A stretch of 64,000 bases of DNA from Leucaena leucocephala (Eukaryota; Streptophyta; Magnoliopsida; Fabales; Fabaceae): NCBI GenBank assembly GCA_037074615.1, contig CM073558.1:19947001-20011000 (forward strand), read 5' to 3'. Below, one piece after another: positions 24,460-34,660 of this stretch (the first letter of the stretch is position 1; each line of letters begins with the position of its first letter). The notes under the pieces were generated by a model that was not told where the DNA came from, made no database searches, and was given only the letters and a program-made list of their open reading frames with translations. Both the position numbers and the translations under genes were made by a program.

Positions 24460-24929
24460 CAATGGTGACCCAAATTTTAGAAATATTAAAATAATAATAA
24501 AATCTTAATCATAATCAAATATAATTAAAATTGTTGTAAAATATTAATCAATCAAACAATCAATTATTAGTTTTATTCTTAAAATTTTGTAATACCCATT
24601 TCATTAAAAAATAATTATAGTTAATTAAACTCAATATTTTTAATTTTTTTATCTGTAAATTACAATTAATAAATTTTAATCAAGGATTCTACTTTGATCT
24701 ATACAAGTATATTTTAATATGTTGAAATAAAATATTATTGTGAAAACTAACATAGTTTTAGTTTAATAAAAATGATTAATTTTTTTAAAATGTTGGCTGT
24801 ATGATAATCTTTAAATTCATCAACAAGCTTCTTGTTTGTATATTTCATTAATGCCTACTTTCAAATTGGATCTATTTGTTACTATATCATTTGAAAATAA
24901 AAATGTGGTCAGATGTGATGCTAGAATTT
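24460..24929. other. AT-rich spacer
   Basis: No gene, RNA or clear element end was recognised. Confidence 0.4.
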
Positions 24930-25452
24930 TGTTTAGAGATATATTTTTAGAAAATGACTTATGAAAAAAAATATTTTTTTTAATTTTTAAAAAAAGTTTT
25001 TAAAAAGAAGTTTATGAAAAAAAAATAGTTCTATATAATTGAGTGTTATTATCAAAAGCACTCTTGTAATCTGAAAATTATTAAAAATGATATAATTTTA
25101 TTAAAAATATAAGAGAGGAGAGAGAAGAGAGGATTGAGAAGATAAAAAAGTGAAGAGATATAGTTGAAAAGATATAAGAGAGAGGAGAAATGAGAGATTG
25201 TAGAAGAAATAGGAGAGAGCATGTAAGAAAAAGTAAGTATAATATAGTAATTGAGTAGTCTATAATCTCTTTTATTGTTCTAAAATCTACTCTGATTAGC
25301 TTATATAAAACTATAGTTTTAAACTATAATTTTGTCCATAAACTTTGTTAGACAAATATAATTATTTATTTTAAAATTTATTTAAATTAAAATTTTGCCT
25401 AAATTTTTTTTTAAAATCATAGTTTTTATGGAACTAAAATCAAATAGGCCCA
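24930..25452 (+). repeat. GGGYCTGTTTGR-ended MITE-like element, copy 2
   Basis: It begins near TTGTTTAGAGATATATTTTT, has a GAGAGAGG-rich centre, then AGTAATTGAGTAGTCTATAA, ACTATAGTTTTAAACTATAA and an end AAATAGGCCC. The same blocks occur in the same order at 26.28-26.94 kb. Confidence 0.55.
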
Positions 25453-26280
25453 TAATCTGTTCGAAACCCCTAATTAAAGGTGTGCACTGTGAGGCAGAGG
25501 GTGCTCTACTAGTACTTCTCCGGCAACAATCTGGTGCTCCGTCTTTGTTTATGTTATTGTCTCTCTTCTTGGTCTCTTTGTGCTTGCGGCAATTCCCGCC
25601 TTCTCTCCTGTTCGTTTGTTTTCATCTTCCCTTTCATCTGTCTCTTTTCTTTCACCGCCTTTCCCCGTTTATTGCTTCTGTTTTGCTTCTGCTTCTGTTC
25701 TAGTATTGCTTCTCCTTGTTCTTTCCATTCCACCGTCTTCTTCCCTGTTCGTTCGTTTTGTTTGCTTTTACACTCTTATTTGGATATTTGGTTTCAAGCG
25801 GTGGGTTTAGGAGTAAGAAACCCAACTTTGGCTTCTTAGCTCGCCTCAACCTTGTGTTGCTTTTGTTCGATACTTTTTTAGTTCTTCTGGATTTATATTT
25901 TATTTCTGTTTTTTTTCCTTTAATGTTGTTAGCAGTTTCTTTATGTGTTATTTGGTGTTGCCTTGCTTTTTAGAATGGTTCATACCTTTCATCTGGAGTC
26001 TGCATTTTGGCTTGGTTCACCCTGCTTGTTGGTTCCTTGTGTTCGTTATTCCCTGGTTGTTGCGGTTTGGACTGTTTATTTCTTGTACAGGGACTTTTCC
26101 TCAAATCCTACGGGAGATGTCTTCATCGAAGGATTGCTTCCAGTTCGTTCTTTTAGAGCGAGGAGTTAACCCATCCTTCAAAGTCTTGTCTCCAGAATTG
26201 GTATGGGGTTTGCTTTGTTCTTTCTCATGTAGATCTTTTGTGCTCAGCGCTGGCCGCTATCCAAGTTTGTTTTTTTGTAT
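25453..26280 (+). other. GC-richer island of unknown origin between two MITE copies
   Basis: About 830 bp that is T-rich on the plus strand but clearly less AT-rich than its surroundings. It has overlapping ORFs of 74-162 codons in all plus frames, all rich in Phe, Leu, Ser and Cys. No domain is recognisable. The composition (CTTGTTCTTTCC, TTTCTGTTCTAG) resembles the leader of a retroelement or an expressed 5' UTR, but I cannot assign it. Confidence 0.3.
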
Positions 26281-26945
26281 GTGTTTAGATATACTTTTAA
26301 AAAAAAATTTAGATAAGAAAAATGATTTTTTGAGAAGAGTTTATAGAAAAAATAGTTTTAAAAATATGAGTGTTTGGATAATTATTAATAGAATTACTTT
26401 TATGATTGGTAAATTATTAGAAAGAATATGAGATTAAAAACAAAATTAGCCTCACATGCATTCCACTGTTCATCATAACGATAACGGAGGCATACGAGAA
26501 AGTGGAGACGACGGGTTGAGGCAAGGACAATGGTGAGAGCAACGACAGAGAGACGCTAACCTCAAATAGCGATGTTGAACAAATCTACCAGTAGCGGAGG
26601 GTGACGACGGTGATCAGAGATAGGAGAATGCAGAGACTAAGCAGTGGTGGCAGCAATTAGCGAAGATGGAGCTGAAGCTTTTCTGATGAAGCTTCGATGG
26701 GCAACGAGAGAAGAAGGGGAGAGAGGGGAAAATAAAGGTAAAATAGTAATTGGGTAGTTCATAAACTTTTTACTGTTCTAGAAGCTACTCCCAGTAGTTT
26801 ATCCAAAACTTTGATTTAAACTATAGTTTAATCCAAAAGTCCTTTTGGACAAATATGACTCTTTGTTTTAAAATTTTTTCAAACCAAAGTCTAGGTCAAA
26901 AATCTTTTTAAAACTATGGTTTATAAAGTTTTCAAACAGACCCAT
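26281..26945 (+). repeat. GGGYCTGTTTGR-ended MITE-like element, copy 3
   Basis: It starts near TGTTTAGATATACTTTTAAA and ends TTTTCAAACAGACCC. It shares AGTAATTGGGTAGTTCATAA and TTTGATTTAAACTATAGTTT with copy 2. The centre (26440-26740) is GC-richer, with ACGACGG-type triplets. Confidence 0.55.
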
Positions 26946-27079
26946 TATACTGAATTGAAGGGGTTGGGCCCACCACAATCCAATTCGCACATGTGGTGAA
27001 GTCTCTTTCTTTTACATGAATGCTGGTAGGCGAATGTCAAGTTAAACAATTAAAAGTTAGGATGTTTTCATGCTTGATT

Positions 27080-27540
27080 AGAAATGCTTTAAATTTAAAT
27101 TTTAAAAATATTTTTGGTCAAAATTTTAATATAGAAAAATTTTAAAATAAATAAACATATTTATTCAAATAGATTTTTGGACCAAATCATAATTTAAAAT
27201 CAAGGTTTTACATCATAGAGTTTATAAAATATCTAATTACTATTTTATCTTTATTTTTTCACATTCTCTCTCATCTATCTTATATTTTTTCACCATATCT
27301 CTTATGTTTTCTATATTCTCTCCTCTCTTATTTTTAATTAAATCATATCCTTTTTAGTAATTTACTAATAATAAAAATAATCTTATAAATAACTATAAAT
27401 ACTCATTTATTCAAAACCACTTTTTTCAATTCAAAATCACTTTTTTTCTATAAACTCTTTTCTAAAAATCTTTTTCTAAAAGTTGACTAAAAGCATTTTT
27501 TTTATAAATTATTTTTTAAAAATTTATCCAAACAGGCTCT
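27080..27540 (-). repeat. GGGYCTGTTTGR-ended MITE-like element, copy 4 (inverted)
   Basis: Reverse orientation relative to copies 2 and 3. It ends TTTATCCAAACAGGCTC on the plus strand and carries the TATAAACTCTTTTCTAAAAA arm and the CTCTCT-rich centre. Confidence 0.5.
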
Positions 27541-28320
27541 AAGTGTTGATTAGAACTCTAATAAAATAATATTTTATAAGAGATTGAATATATTTTAAAT
27601 AGTTACATATCTTAATTTTTTATTAGTTGAACCACAGACAATTGGTAGCTATTTATTTTGTTTGGTATATTTTTTTTAAAAAAAATATTAATTTTACTTA
27701 TAATCTAAAGATATGGCAAAATTTTTTATTCTATACTAATATTAAGTTGAACAAATTGTTAATTACTCTTATAGTTATAATATTTTTCTAAATATTACGA
27801 TTGAAAATATATCAAAGCGATATTCTTATGATCGAATATGGTACAAATAGTTTTACCCTTCGTCAACTGAATCGATGTAACTATCTATGTTTTTTAATAT
27901 TATAAGAAAATTTAGATAAATTTAATATTAATCTCTTATTAAAACTATCTACCATTTTTGTTTTTACTATCTCGTGTACTCGGCATGTTCTATGGGGCTT
28001 TTGGGAGAGTTTCGTCATACCCACTTTGGACTCAGGCCTCTTTTCCTTTGTGTTGTTCTCTATGTTATGGGCCTGCAGCTCTTTATGGTCGGTTTTCTGG
28101 GTTGTTTCCCCTATGCCACATAGATCACATGCCTTTTAGTACGTATCATTTTAATACCTTTAATAAATTGCCTTTACCCTCATTGGCTATGGATTTAGTT
28201 AGTAAAGACAGGATATAAATAATTATTTAGAGCGTAATTTATCTTTAAGAAATATTGTTATATTATAGTTTTAATAGCGGCCCTTGGAGATTTTTCGATA
28301 TTCAAATTTATGCCTGATAA
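27541..28320. other. Spacer with a possible LINE 3'-end remnant at 27955-28190
   Basis: The block with TATGTTATGGGCCTGCAGCT and, further on, TTTAATAAATTGCCTTTACC has the look of the 3' untranslated end of a plant LINE, but no coding part adjoins it. The rest is AT-rich and empty. Confidence 0.25.
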
Positions 28321-28412
28321 TAATTGACAGCTCGCTCTACCTAATATTAATATCATGTAATAGAAAAGGAGGCTTCGACTTACTTTTAGATCATGAGTGA
28401 GTTTAATACTTT
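28321..28412 (+). repeat. Dispersed repeat R95, copy 1
   Basis: TTGACAGCTCGCTCTACCTA..CTTTTAGATCATGAGTGAGT. Related copies are at 33485-33575 (plus) and 36503-36597 (minus). The class is unknown. Confidence 0.55.
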
Positions 28413-28752
28413 TTCTAAAAAATTATACAAAAAAAATTGCCTTTACTTGAAAAAAAACAAACATAATCTGTTCGTAAATAATAATGGCCCTGCCTGATAA
28501 GTATAAATAAAGAAAACATAGGTAGAATATCAATCAAGCTCTTCCGAAGAGGAATTTTTACACTTATCCCTTAAAATGTTGAGATGTCATTTAAGAGTCA
28601 AGGGATTAATTTAATTATAATGAAATACAAAAAAATAAACTTACATTCCCATAATACTAATTCCCAAAATAATATTAATGTCTCAGATTAAAATAAAACA
28701 AGACACACACATATCCAACAAACGCCACAGCCAAATCAGCAGCTATTGGGAA
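28413..28752. other. 3' flank of LOR copy D
   Basis: It contains the unit-flank motif CATAGGTAGAATATC and the TGTCTCAGATTAAAATAAAAC segment found downstream of every LOR copy. There is no separate gene. Confidence 0.5.
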
Positions 28753-29590
28753 TTAATTGCTTTTACTGTCTTGGTTAATCTCGTCCAAAATTACGATGAG
28801 TGCCACTATGAAAGCTTGGTCCACGTTGGGGTACACTGTCACCATGAAATTTGTTTTCCCAAATACAATGCTCTGAACTGTGTGCTTCTTATGCATCTGC
28901 AATATTCCCATCATTTTCCACTGTTAATATAAATATTAAAGGTTCAAACTATACACCTTATTTGCAGAGAGATTAAGTACCTGGGCTACAATGGTGTTGG
29001 ATTCGCCAGCATAAACAGTACAAGATCGTTCGAGCCAGCTTCCTTTGATCTTAAAGTCACAAACTTGTTCTGAAGTATTAGAAGCCAAGAACACATCTAA
29101 TTTGGTCCTAACCAATTGGATCAGAGATGATCTTTTCAGTGTAAATATGAGATCCTTTGGGTCGGAGCTATCTCCTCTAAAAGCTTGCCATCTATCATGC
29201 ATTGTCATTATCTGCAACATCATATATCATTTTTTACGCTCGGCTTAATTTCTTGCTTTCATTTTGATAAAAATAAACCAAAAATGGTAATTAATCTTGG
29301 AGTTGTAAGTGAACAAAGTGACAAACCTTCCTGCGAAGAGTTACTACAGGCTTTTGAGCGGCGTCAAGTAAGACACGGTGGTCATGGAGGCTTAGAACAG
29401 AAGCTTGAAGCTTGAGAACGACGTTGCCATTTAAGTCGGTGACGGTGAACTTGTCGGCAATGGTCATCACCTTTCTAACAACTGCCAGGTCCACAGGATA
29501 TGGACAACAATATTGTGGCCCCACAATGGCCATCTGCACTGGGTGAGGCGGAGCGGCGGAGGCGGAGGTATAGGGATGTGGGTATTCCAT
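28753..29590 (-). CDS. LOR15-like: LURP-one-related protein (LOR15-like), copy D
   Basis: Three phase-0 exons: 29590-29327 (88 codons), 29211-28981 (77 codons) and 28896-28753 (47 codons plus stop), giving 212 aa. It starts MEYPHPYTSASAAPPHPVQM, a shorter Pro/Ala leader than in A or B. It continues VGPQYCCPYPVDLAVVRK, FTVTDLNGNVVLKLQAS, HDHRVLLDAAQKPVVTL, IMTMHDRWQAFRGDSSDPKD and CDFKIKGSWLERSC, and ends NQDSKSN. All splice sites match the other copies and the frame is open. Exon 1, intron 1 and the start of exon 2 follow copy A; the rest of exon 2, intron 2 and exon 3 follow copy B. Confidence 0.92.
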
Positions 29591-29684
29591 GATTAAAGAA
29601 AACCGACGATGGGGAGGTGTACGAAGCTCGTTAAAAACAAGTAGTATATATGTATGTGTTGTGGATATGTTGTGAGATGATGAT

Positions 29685-29693
29685 TAATATATA
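29685..29693 (-). promoter_or_regulatory. Probable TATA box of LOR copy D
   Basis: TATATATTA on the minus strand, about 95 bp upstream of the ATG, in the same leader context as copies A and B. Confidence 0.45.
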
Positions 29694-29699
29694 GAAGGG

Positions 29700-30489
29700 G
29701 TGTGCGTGTGTTGTGAATCTGTGATAGTTTGGAGGTTTGAAGTTATACGCATACAAGAAGCAGGGGAGGAGGGTGATGATGAAAAGTCGATCGAAGACCA
29801 GATTATTAGAGGGACGGAACTTTCAATATTGAACCGTACGCGGCATCATGGTCAATGATTTGACTTTTGAATATGAGATGACAATGTATTTTTTTGGTAA
29901 TTAAATATCTTTATTCCACTTATAGGAATCTTCTTTGGCAGCTGAGTCTCACCACAAGACATGACGATAAAGAATATGTCAATTTTTATCATGAAAGAGT
30001 TTTGATTTTGGAAAAATGATAATTAATTAAGGACCTTGTGGGAAAAGTAATAAAAACGAGGACTTGTGTATAACTAATTAAAATTTTAAAATTTAGAACC
30101 CAAACTTTTATATTTACAACTTGAAAGTCGTTATTTTACATTAATCTTTAATTTCCTTCACAAGCTATCCCTGAACCATTTTCTTCTCATGCATCTTCTT
30201 GGTTCTTCCAAAATATGACAAGGACACTATGAAATCCTCTTAGAGGAGGATCTAAGACACAAAGCCCTTGTTTTAATCATTATTTTCTGATTCCCCTCAT
30301 GGTACGCAGGCTTGCTTCTTCTAGAGTCATAGGGACAGATTCAACGGTGAAATTAAAATCTAGAAGAACCAATGCAAAGACTAAACTGAAGTATCTGTCG
30401 TGGCAGTTAAATCACGTGCATGAGAGTTTGGAGAGTACGAGAAAATTGGTAAAGCTATCAGCTTAATAAAAAGTCCACAGCTTAAATCT
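29700..30489. other. Upstream flank of LOR copy D
   Basis: It carries the flank motifs TTAGAGGGACGGAACTTTCA and TACGCGGCATCATGGTCAAT, also present beside the broken copy at 33 kb. AAGACACAAAGCCCTTG (about 30253) is shared with 23.1 and 31.7 kb. 30330-30480 may already belong to the LINE remnant. Confidence 0.5.
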
Positions 30490-30935
30490 GCTTTGGAGAA
30501 TGCGGCAACGACCTGATGATTTATGGGTAGAAGTCCTGACTGAAAAGTATGAAATAAGTAATGAAGGGAGGATAGAGCTCATAGCGAAACAAGGTAACTC
30601 TAAATTATGGAAGGAGATGATGAAGATGGAAGAGGAATTTCATGAGAATGTGGAGGTTGAAGTAAGAAACCTTCTATGGAATGTTTTCTCCCACAAGAGC
30701 ATACACCTGGCTTCAGGGAGAAGCCATAGACCCAGAAGGGAGACTTTGGAAAAGGATATATATATGGAAACTCAGAGCCCCAGAGCGAGTTCCAGTGTTC
30801 ATGTGGCAGGTGAAACATAAAAGACTTTTGACTAGAAACGGCAAGAGCAAGTGGGATGGAAGAACTGATACACGTGAAATATGCCAAAGAGAAATATGGA
30901 GAGAATTTCAATACATATGGAAGCATTTCTCTTGA
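30490..30935 (+). pseudogene. LINE (non-LTR retrotransposon) fragment: end of RT and zf-RVT domain
   Basis: One frame reads RQRPDDLWVEVLTEKYEISN, like the segment after the reverse transcriptase core in plant LINEs. A second frame then reads GRLWKRIYIWKLRAPERVPV and FMWQVKHKRLLT, the typical start of the reverse-transcriptase zinc-binding (zf-RVT) domain. The frame change and lack of the rest of ORF2 show a decayed 5'-truncated copy. It lies inside the LOR array. Confidence 0.75.
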
Positions 30936-31124
30936 AACTTCTTCACGTCTAAATTATTAGACTTCAGAATATTCCCCCGATGATCAAAGAGGCCACAGCA
31001 CAAAAACAGCTTTATATTTACAACTTTTAATTACTCATTTTATATTAATCTCTTTTTACTCAAGAAGTATTTATCTTGTTTTAGACTTTAGTCCCTGCTT
31101 TTATTCTAAGCCCCAACGAATTTG

Positions 31125-31400
31125 CTATTGGCTTGGCTTAAAGTGATTTCCTTTTATTAATGTATATATATTGCAAATATTCAAGATATTATCTCTTTTT
31201 CTTGTCCACAATGAAGGAAAAAACAACTTTATCAGTAATGAGAAAGAAAAGGAAGGCAGAGTGGGAAAAAAAGAAAATAAAACAAACAAAAATATGTGAA
31301 ATTTGGAAGCTACGTACACATTCGTTTGAGAGTTAAAACTGATTCTACTCTGTGGCGGTTGGTGGCAAATCAACTGAGAAATTTAACGTACTGTGAGATT
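31125..31400. repeat. Duplicated LOR-unit flank, paralogous to 22.88-23.10 kb
   Basis: Shared blocks include CTTGTCCACAATGAAGGAAA, CAGTAATGAGAAAGAAAAGG, GAGTGGGAAAAAAAGAAAA, TTTGAGAGTTAAAACTGATT and GGCAAATCAACTGAG. It marks the extent of the tandemly duplicated unit beyond the gene itself. Confidence 0.65.
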
Positions 31401-32350
31401 GATGGGATATGGAATAATAATTTATTATAATTTTTGAATGTTTTAGATATTTAGTATTATTAAGGAATATTTCATTTTATTTTTTATTGGATTGTTATTT
31501 CTCATTAATTCTTAGAATTAGAATTAAGACTTAAAAGACTATAGATATAAACTCAACATATTTACTTTGTACACCTTATAAAATTGAGTAAGAATAAGAA
31601 TTGCATAGCTTTTTTCTTGTCTTTCTCTCTAAATTCTATCTTATGAATCTCTCTCTTCCTTTCCCCTTTCCCCTTATCCTCTTAAAGAATCTAAGACACA
31701 AAGCCTTTGTTTTTATCACAAATGAGATGTGATATTTACTCAACTACTTCTGAATATAAAATCTAATTTTAGAGTTAATATTTATATTTTATATATTTAT
31801 TAATTTTTTTAAATTATCTCTATTGATACTCCCTCAATAATAATCATGTAAAATATGTCATCTAAAAAATATAGTTATGATATTTTAAAAAAAACTATGT
31901 CGTATTCACTAACTTAATAAATATAATCAAATTAGTTAAATATGTCACATATTAAAGATCGAATAAATATTATTTTTTTAACACTCCTTTCAATTTTTAA
32001 TATAAAATATAGTTTATAGTATAATTTAAAAAATTATGTGCAAAGTTTGATTTAAATTTGGGTTGGATGTGATGGTAGAATTTTTTTTTTAGACATAATC
32101 TGTTCGTAAATAATAATGCCCAATCATAGGTAGAATATCAAACAAGTCCCTTTGGAAGGGAGATTGTTAATTACGCTTATCCCTTAAAATGTTGAGATGT
32201 CATTTAAGAGTCAAGGGATTAATTTAATTTTAATGACATAATAAATCAAATTACATTAACATAAAAATTCCAAAATTAATATTAATGCCACAGATTAAAA
32301 CAAAACAAAATACACATCTGCAACAAACTCCATAGCCAGATCAGCACCTA
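31401..32350. other. Spacer with a Stowaway-like MITE (31745-31965) and LOR 3' flank
   Basis: 31685-31735 repeats AAGACACAAAGCCTTTG. 31745-31965 matches the MITE at 12230-12456. 32090-32350 is LOR 3' flank (CATAATCTGTTCGTAAATAA, ATCATAGGTAGAATATC). No separate gene. Confidence 0.5.
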
Positions 32351-32357
32351 CTAGGAA

Positions 32358-32978
32358 TTAATTGCCTGCACTGTCTTGGTTAATCTCGTCTAAAATTAGA
32401 ATGAGTGCCACTATGAAAGCATAATCCACGTTGGGGTACACTGTCACCATGAAATTTGTTTTACCCAACACAATGTTTTGAAATGTGGGCTTCATATGCA
32501 TCTGCAATATTCCAATAATTTTCCATTGTTAATATAAATATTAAATGTTGAAACTATGTAACTAATAACTTAATTTGCAATTAGTAAAAAATTTAACTAA
32601 ATTAATTATTTGTACAAAACATATGTAATCAGTTTCTTAAAATACTCCTTTTTATTCATTTATTCGCATTATAAACTATAAAATCTGTTCGATGAGCACC
32701 CTAGCTCATCAAATTCTATATCAGATCTAGGCCGTCTAAATTTATTTTTTAGCTCAACAGAGTGACAAACCTTCCTGCGAAGAGTGATGACTGGCTTTTG
32801 AGCAGCGTTAACAATGAAACGGTTGTCATGGAGGGTAAGCATAGAAGCTTGAAGACAACGTTGACGGTCAACTTATCGGCAACGGTGAACTTATTGGCAA
32901 CGGTCAACTTATCGGCAACGGTGAACTTATTGGCAACGATCAACTTATCGGCAACGGTCATCTCCTCTCTAAATATTA
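32358..32978 (-). pseudogene. LOR copy E: exon 3 intact, exon 2 lost, exon 1 truncated with an 18-bp repeat expansion
   Basis: Exon 3 (32501-32358) is open with its acceptor: MHMKPTFQNIVLGKTNFMVT to INQDSAGN and stop. Exon 2 is absent; about 250 bp of unrelated AT-rich DNA takes its place. Exon 1 survives only from the VRKVLTV position (about 32978) to the donor at 32771, and its FTVTDLNG region is replaced by five 18-bp repeats (TVADKLTVANKF). The LOR upstream flank (GAGGTATGGAACTTTCAATG) is joined directly to the middle of exon 1, so the promoter-proximal leader and first 40 or so codons are deleted. It is non-functional as a LOR gene. Confidence 0.88.
32866..32955 (-). repeat. Five tandem 18-bp units inside LOR copy E exon 1
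   Basis: Minus-strand units alternate GTTGCCGATAAGTTGACC and GTTGCCAATAAGTTCACC. They are in frame and encode alternating VADKLT / VANKFT. The parent sequence is the single TVADKFTV of the intact genes. Confidence 0.95.
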
Positions 32979-32999
32979 GAGGTATGGAACTTTCAATGT

Positions 33000-34660
33000 T
33001 GAACACTACGCGGCATCATGGTCAATGATTTGACTTTTGGCTTTAGAATATGACAATGTAGTTTTTGGTAATCAAATTATAGGAATCTCCCTTGGCAGCT
33101 GAGTCTCACCCCAAGACATCCCTATACGGATATATGTCAATTTTTAGCATGAATGAGTTTTGTTTTTGAAAAAAATATACACTGGTTATCATTGATATGG
33201 TTGTGTTGTCTTTTTGGGTCGAATGGGTATGTAAATTTTTTTAAAAATAATTAATGCTCCTCAACGTTTCATTCACCGCATTGTACGGTGAAAGCAAAAT
33301 AAAGAAGCTTGGTTTTAGAATTCTATTTGATCCAAAAGTTAGATTCTAAAAAAGATAAACCACATTGTAAATCACTTTTATTATTTAAAACGTATTCGAT
33401 CCTTAAAAATACTATTTTATTATGATTCCAGTTACAGTACTTGAGAATATATCATAACTTCTAAGTATATAAATTTACGTTTTAGGGTAATAGACAGCTC
33501 GTATTACCCGATATTAGTATCGCCTAAGAAAAAAGAAGATTTCGTCTTCCCTTTAGATCGTGAATGAGTCTAGCTAGTTTTTAAAAATTACTTTACCAAA
33601 AAAAAATCACTTCTATCAGTTGGGCCCTTATGTTTGAGGCTCTAAATGTGAACCCAAATACATCCTTAATTCTTTAGGTGAACTAGAATCCGATATGTAA
33701 AGTATTTCCGAAACTGTCACACTTAACAATTATTGAGGCAAAAACGAGTTTAAATTGTTTAGAATGGTAGTACTACAGTGTTTTTTTTTTTTGTGATACT
33801 AGTACTACAATTTTAGGAAATATAGCCGTTACATTGGTCAATCGTTTGTTCTTCTTGTTCTTTTTCACCGCTCAGTCGTTTGCTTAAGGATAAGATTATT
33901 TGGATCAATTTTTTTGTATAAGAAATAAGGGCCGTTGCCCAATACATGGTTATCCTGGTGGGAAAATTAATCTTGGCCCATATGTCTATTTAAATTGGGC
34001 CCATTCTCTTGACTAGTGGCGGTTTAAATTAGCCCATTTTAAACTATAAGTTTAATATATATTTAAGTCTTTTAAATATAATATTTTAAATTTAAATTAA
34101 ATTATATAGATAAATAATATTTTATTATGAGAGATAAAATTTATTTCAATAATTTTCACAGCTAACTTATTTTAAGTGTTAACTTTTACCCTATGGGAAG
34201 AGTTTTATTTTGAATTGTATAAATAAATACTTTTTAAATGTACAATTGTGATGACAAAACAAGTACAAACGATATTTGTTATGACTTTTTGCTAAAATGT
34301 CACCATATCTTGAAACAGCGTTTTTTTTTTTACGTTTAGCTTTTTTTTCAGTTTTAAACATTTAAAAAAACTAATTTTTTATATATCATCTAAATAATTT
34401 TTTTATAAAAACATATTTAAACATAAATTAAATTATATCAATTGACTTTTAATTACCACAACTTCATTTTCATAAAAAATTACTTTTACAAACATTAACC
34501 CCAAACATAATATTTAACAAAATTTGTAAGGTAAAATAAATCTTTATATGCTTCTTTTTGTCAAACTAAATACTCAGATTTATGTTTCCCAGTTTGACTT
34601 ATTGGGAGGACCATGCCACTTTCAATTTGATCGTTTCATCGGTTTGAGCCCCTAGCTCAT
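33000..34660. other. Spacer after the LOR array
   Basis: 33000-33180 is LOR upstream flank (CTACGCGGCATCATGGTCAA, GGCAGCTGAGTCTCACCCCA). The rest is AT-rich; it contains R95 copy 2 (33485-33575) and no gene. Confidence 0.5.
33485..33575 (+). repeat. Dispersed repeat R95, copy 2
   Basis: GGGTAATAGACAGCTCGTAT, CGATATTAGTATCGCCTAAG, then a purine run and CCCTTTAGATCGTGAATGAG. It matches 28321-28412 and the minus strand of 36503-36597. Confidence 0.55.

Noticed and set aside
25395..26431. Overlapping Leu/Phe/Ser-rich ORFs that could suggest a membrane protein
   Set aside because: The hydrophobicity comes from a T-rich strand read in all frames. No conserved domain and no splice structure; recorded only as an island of unknown origin.
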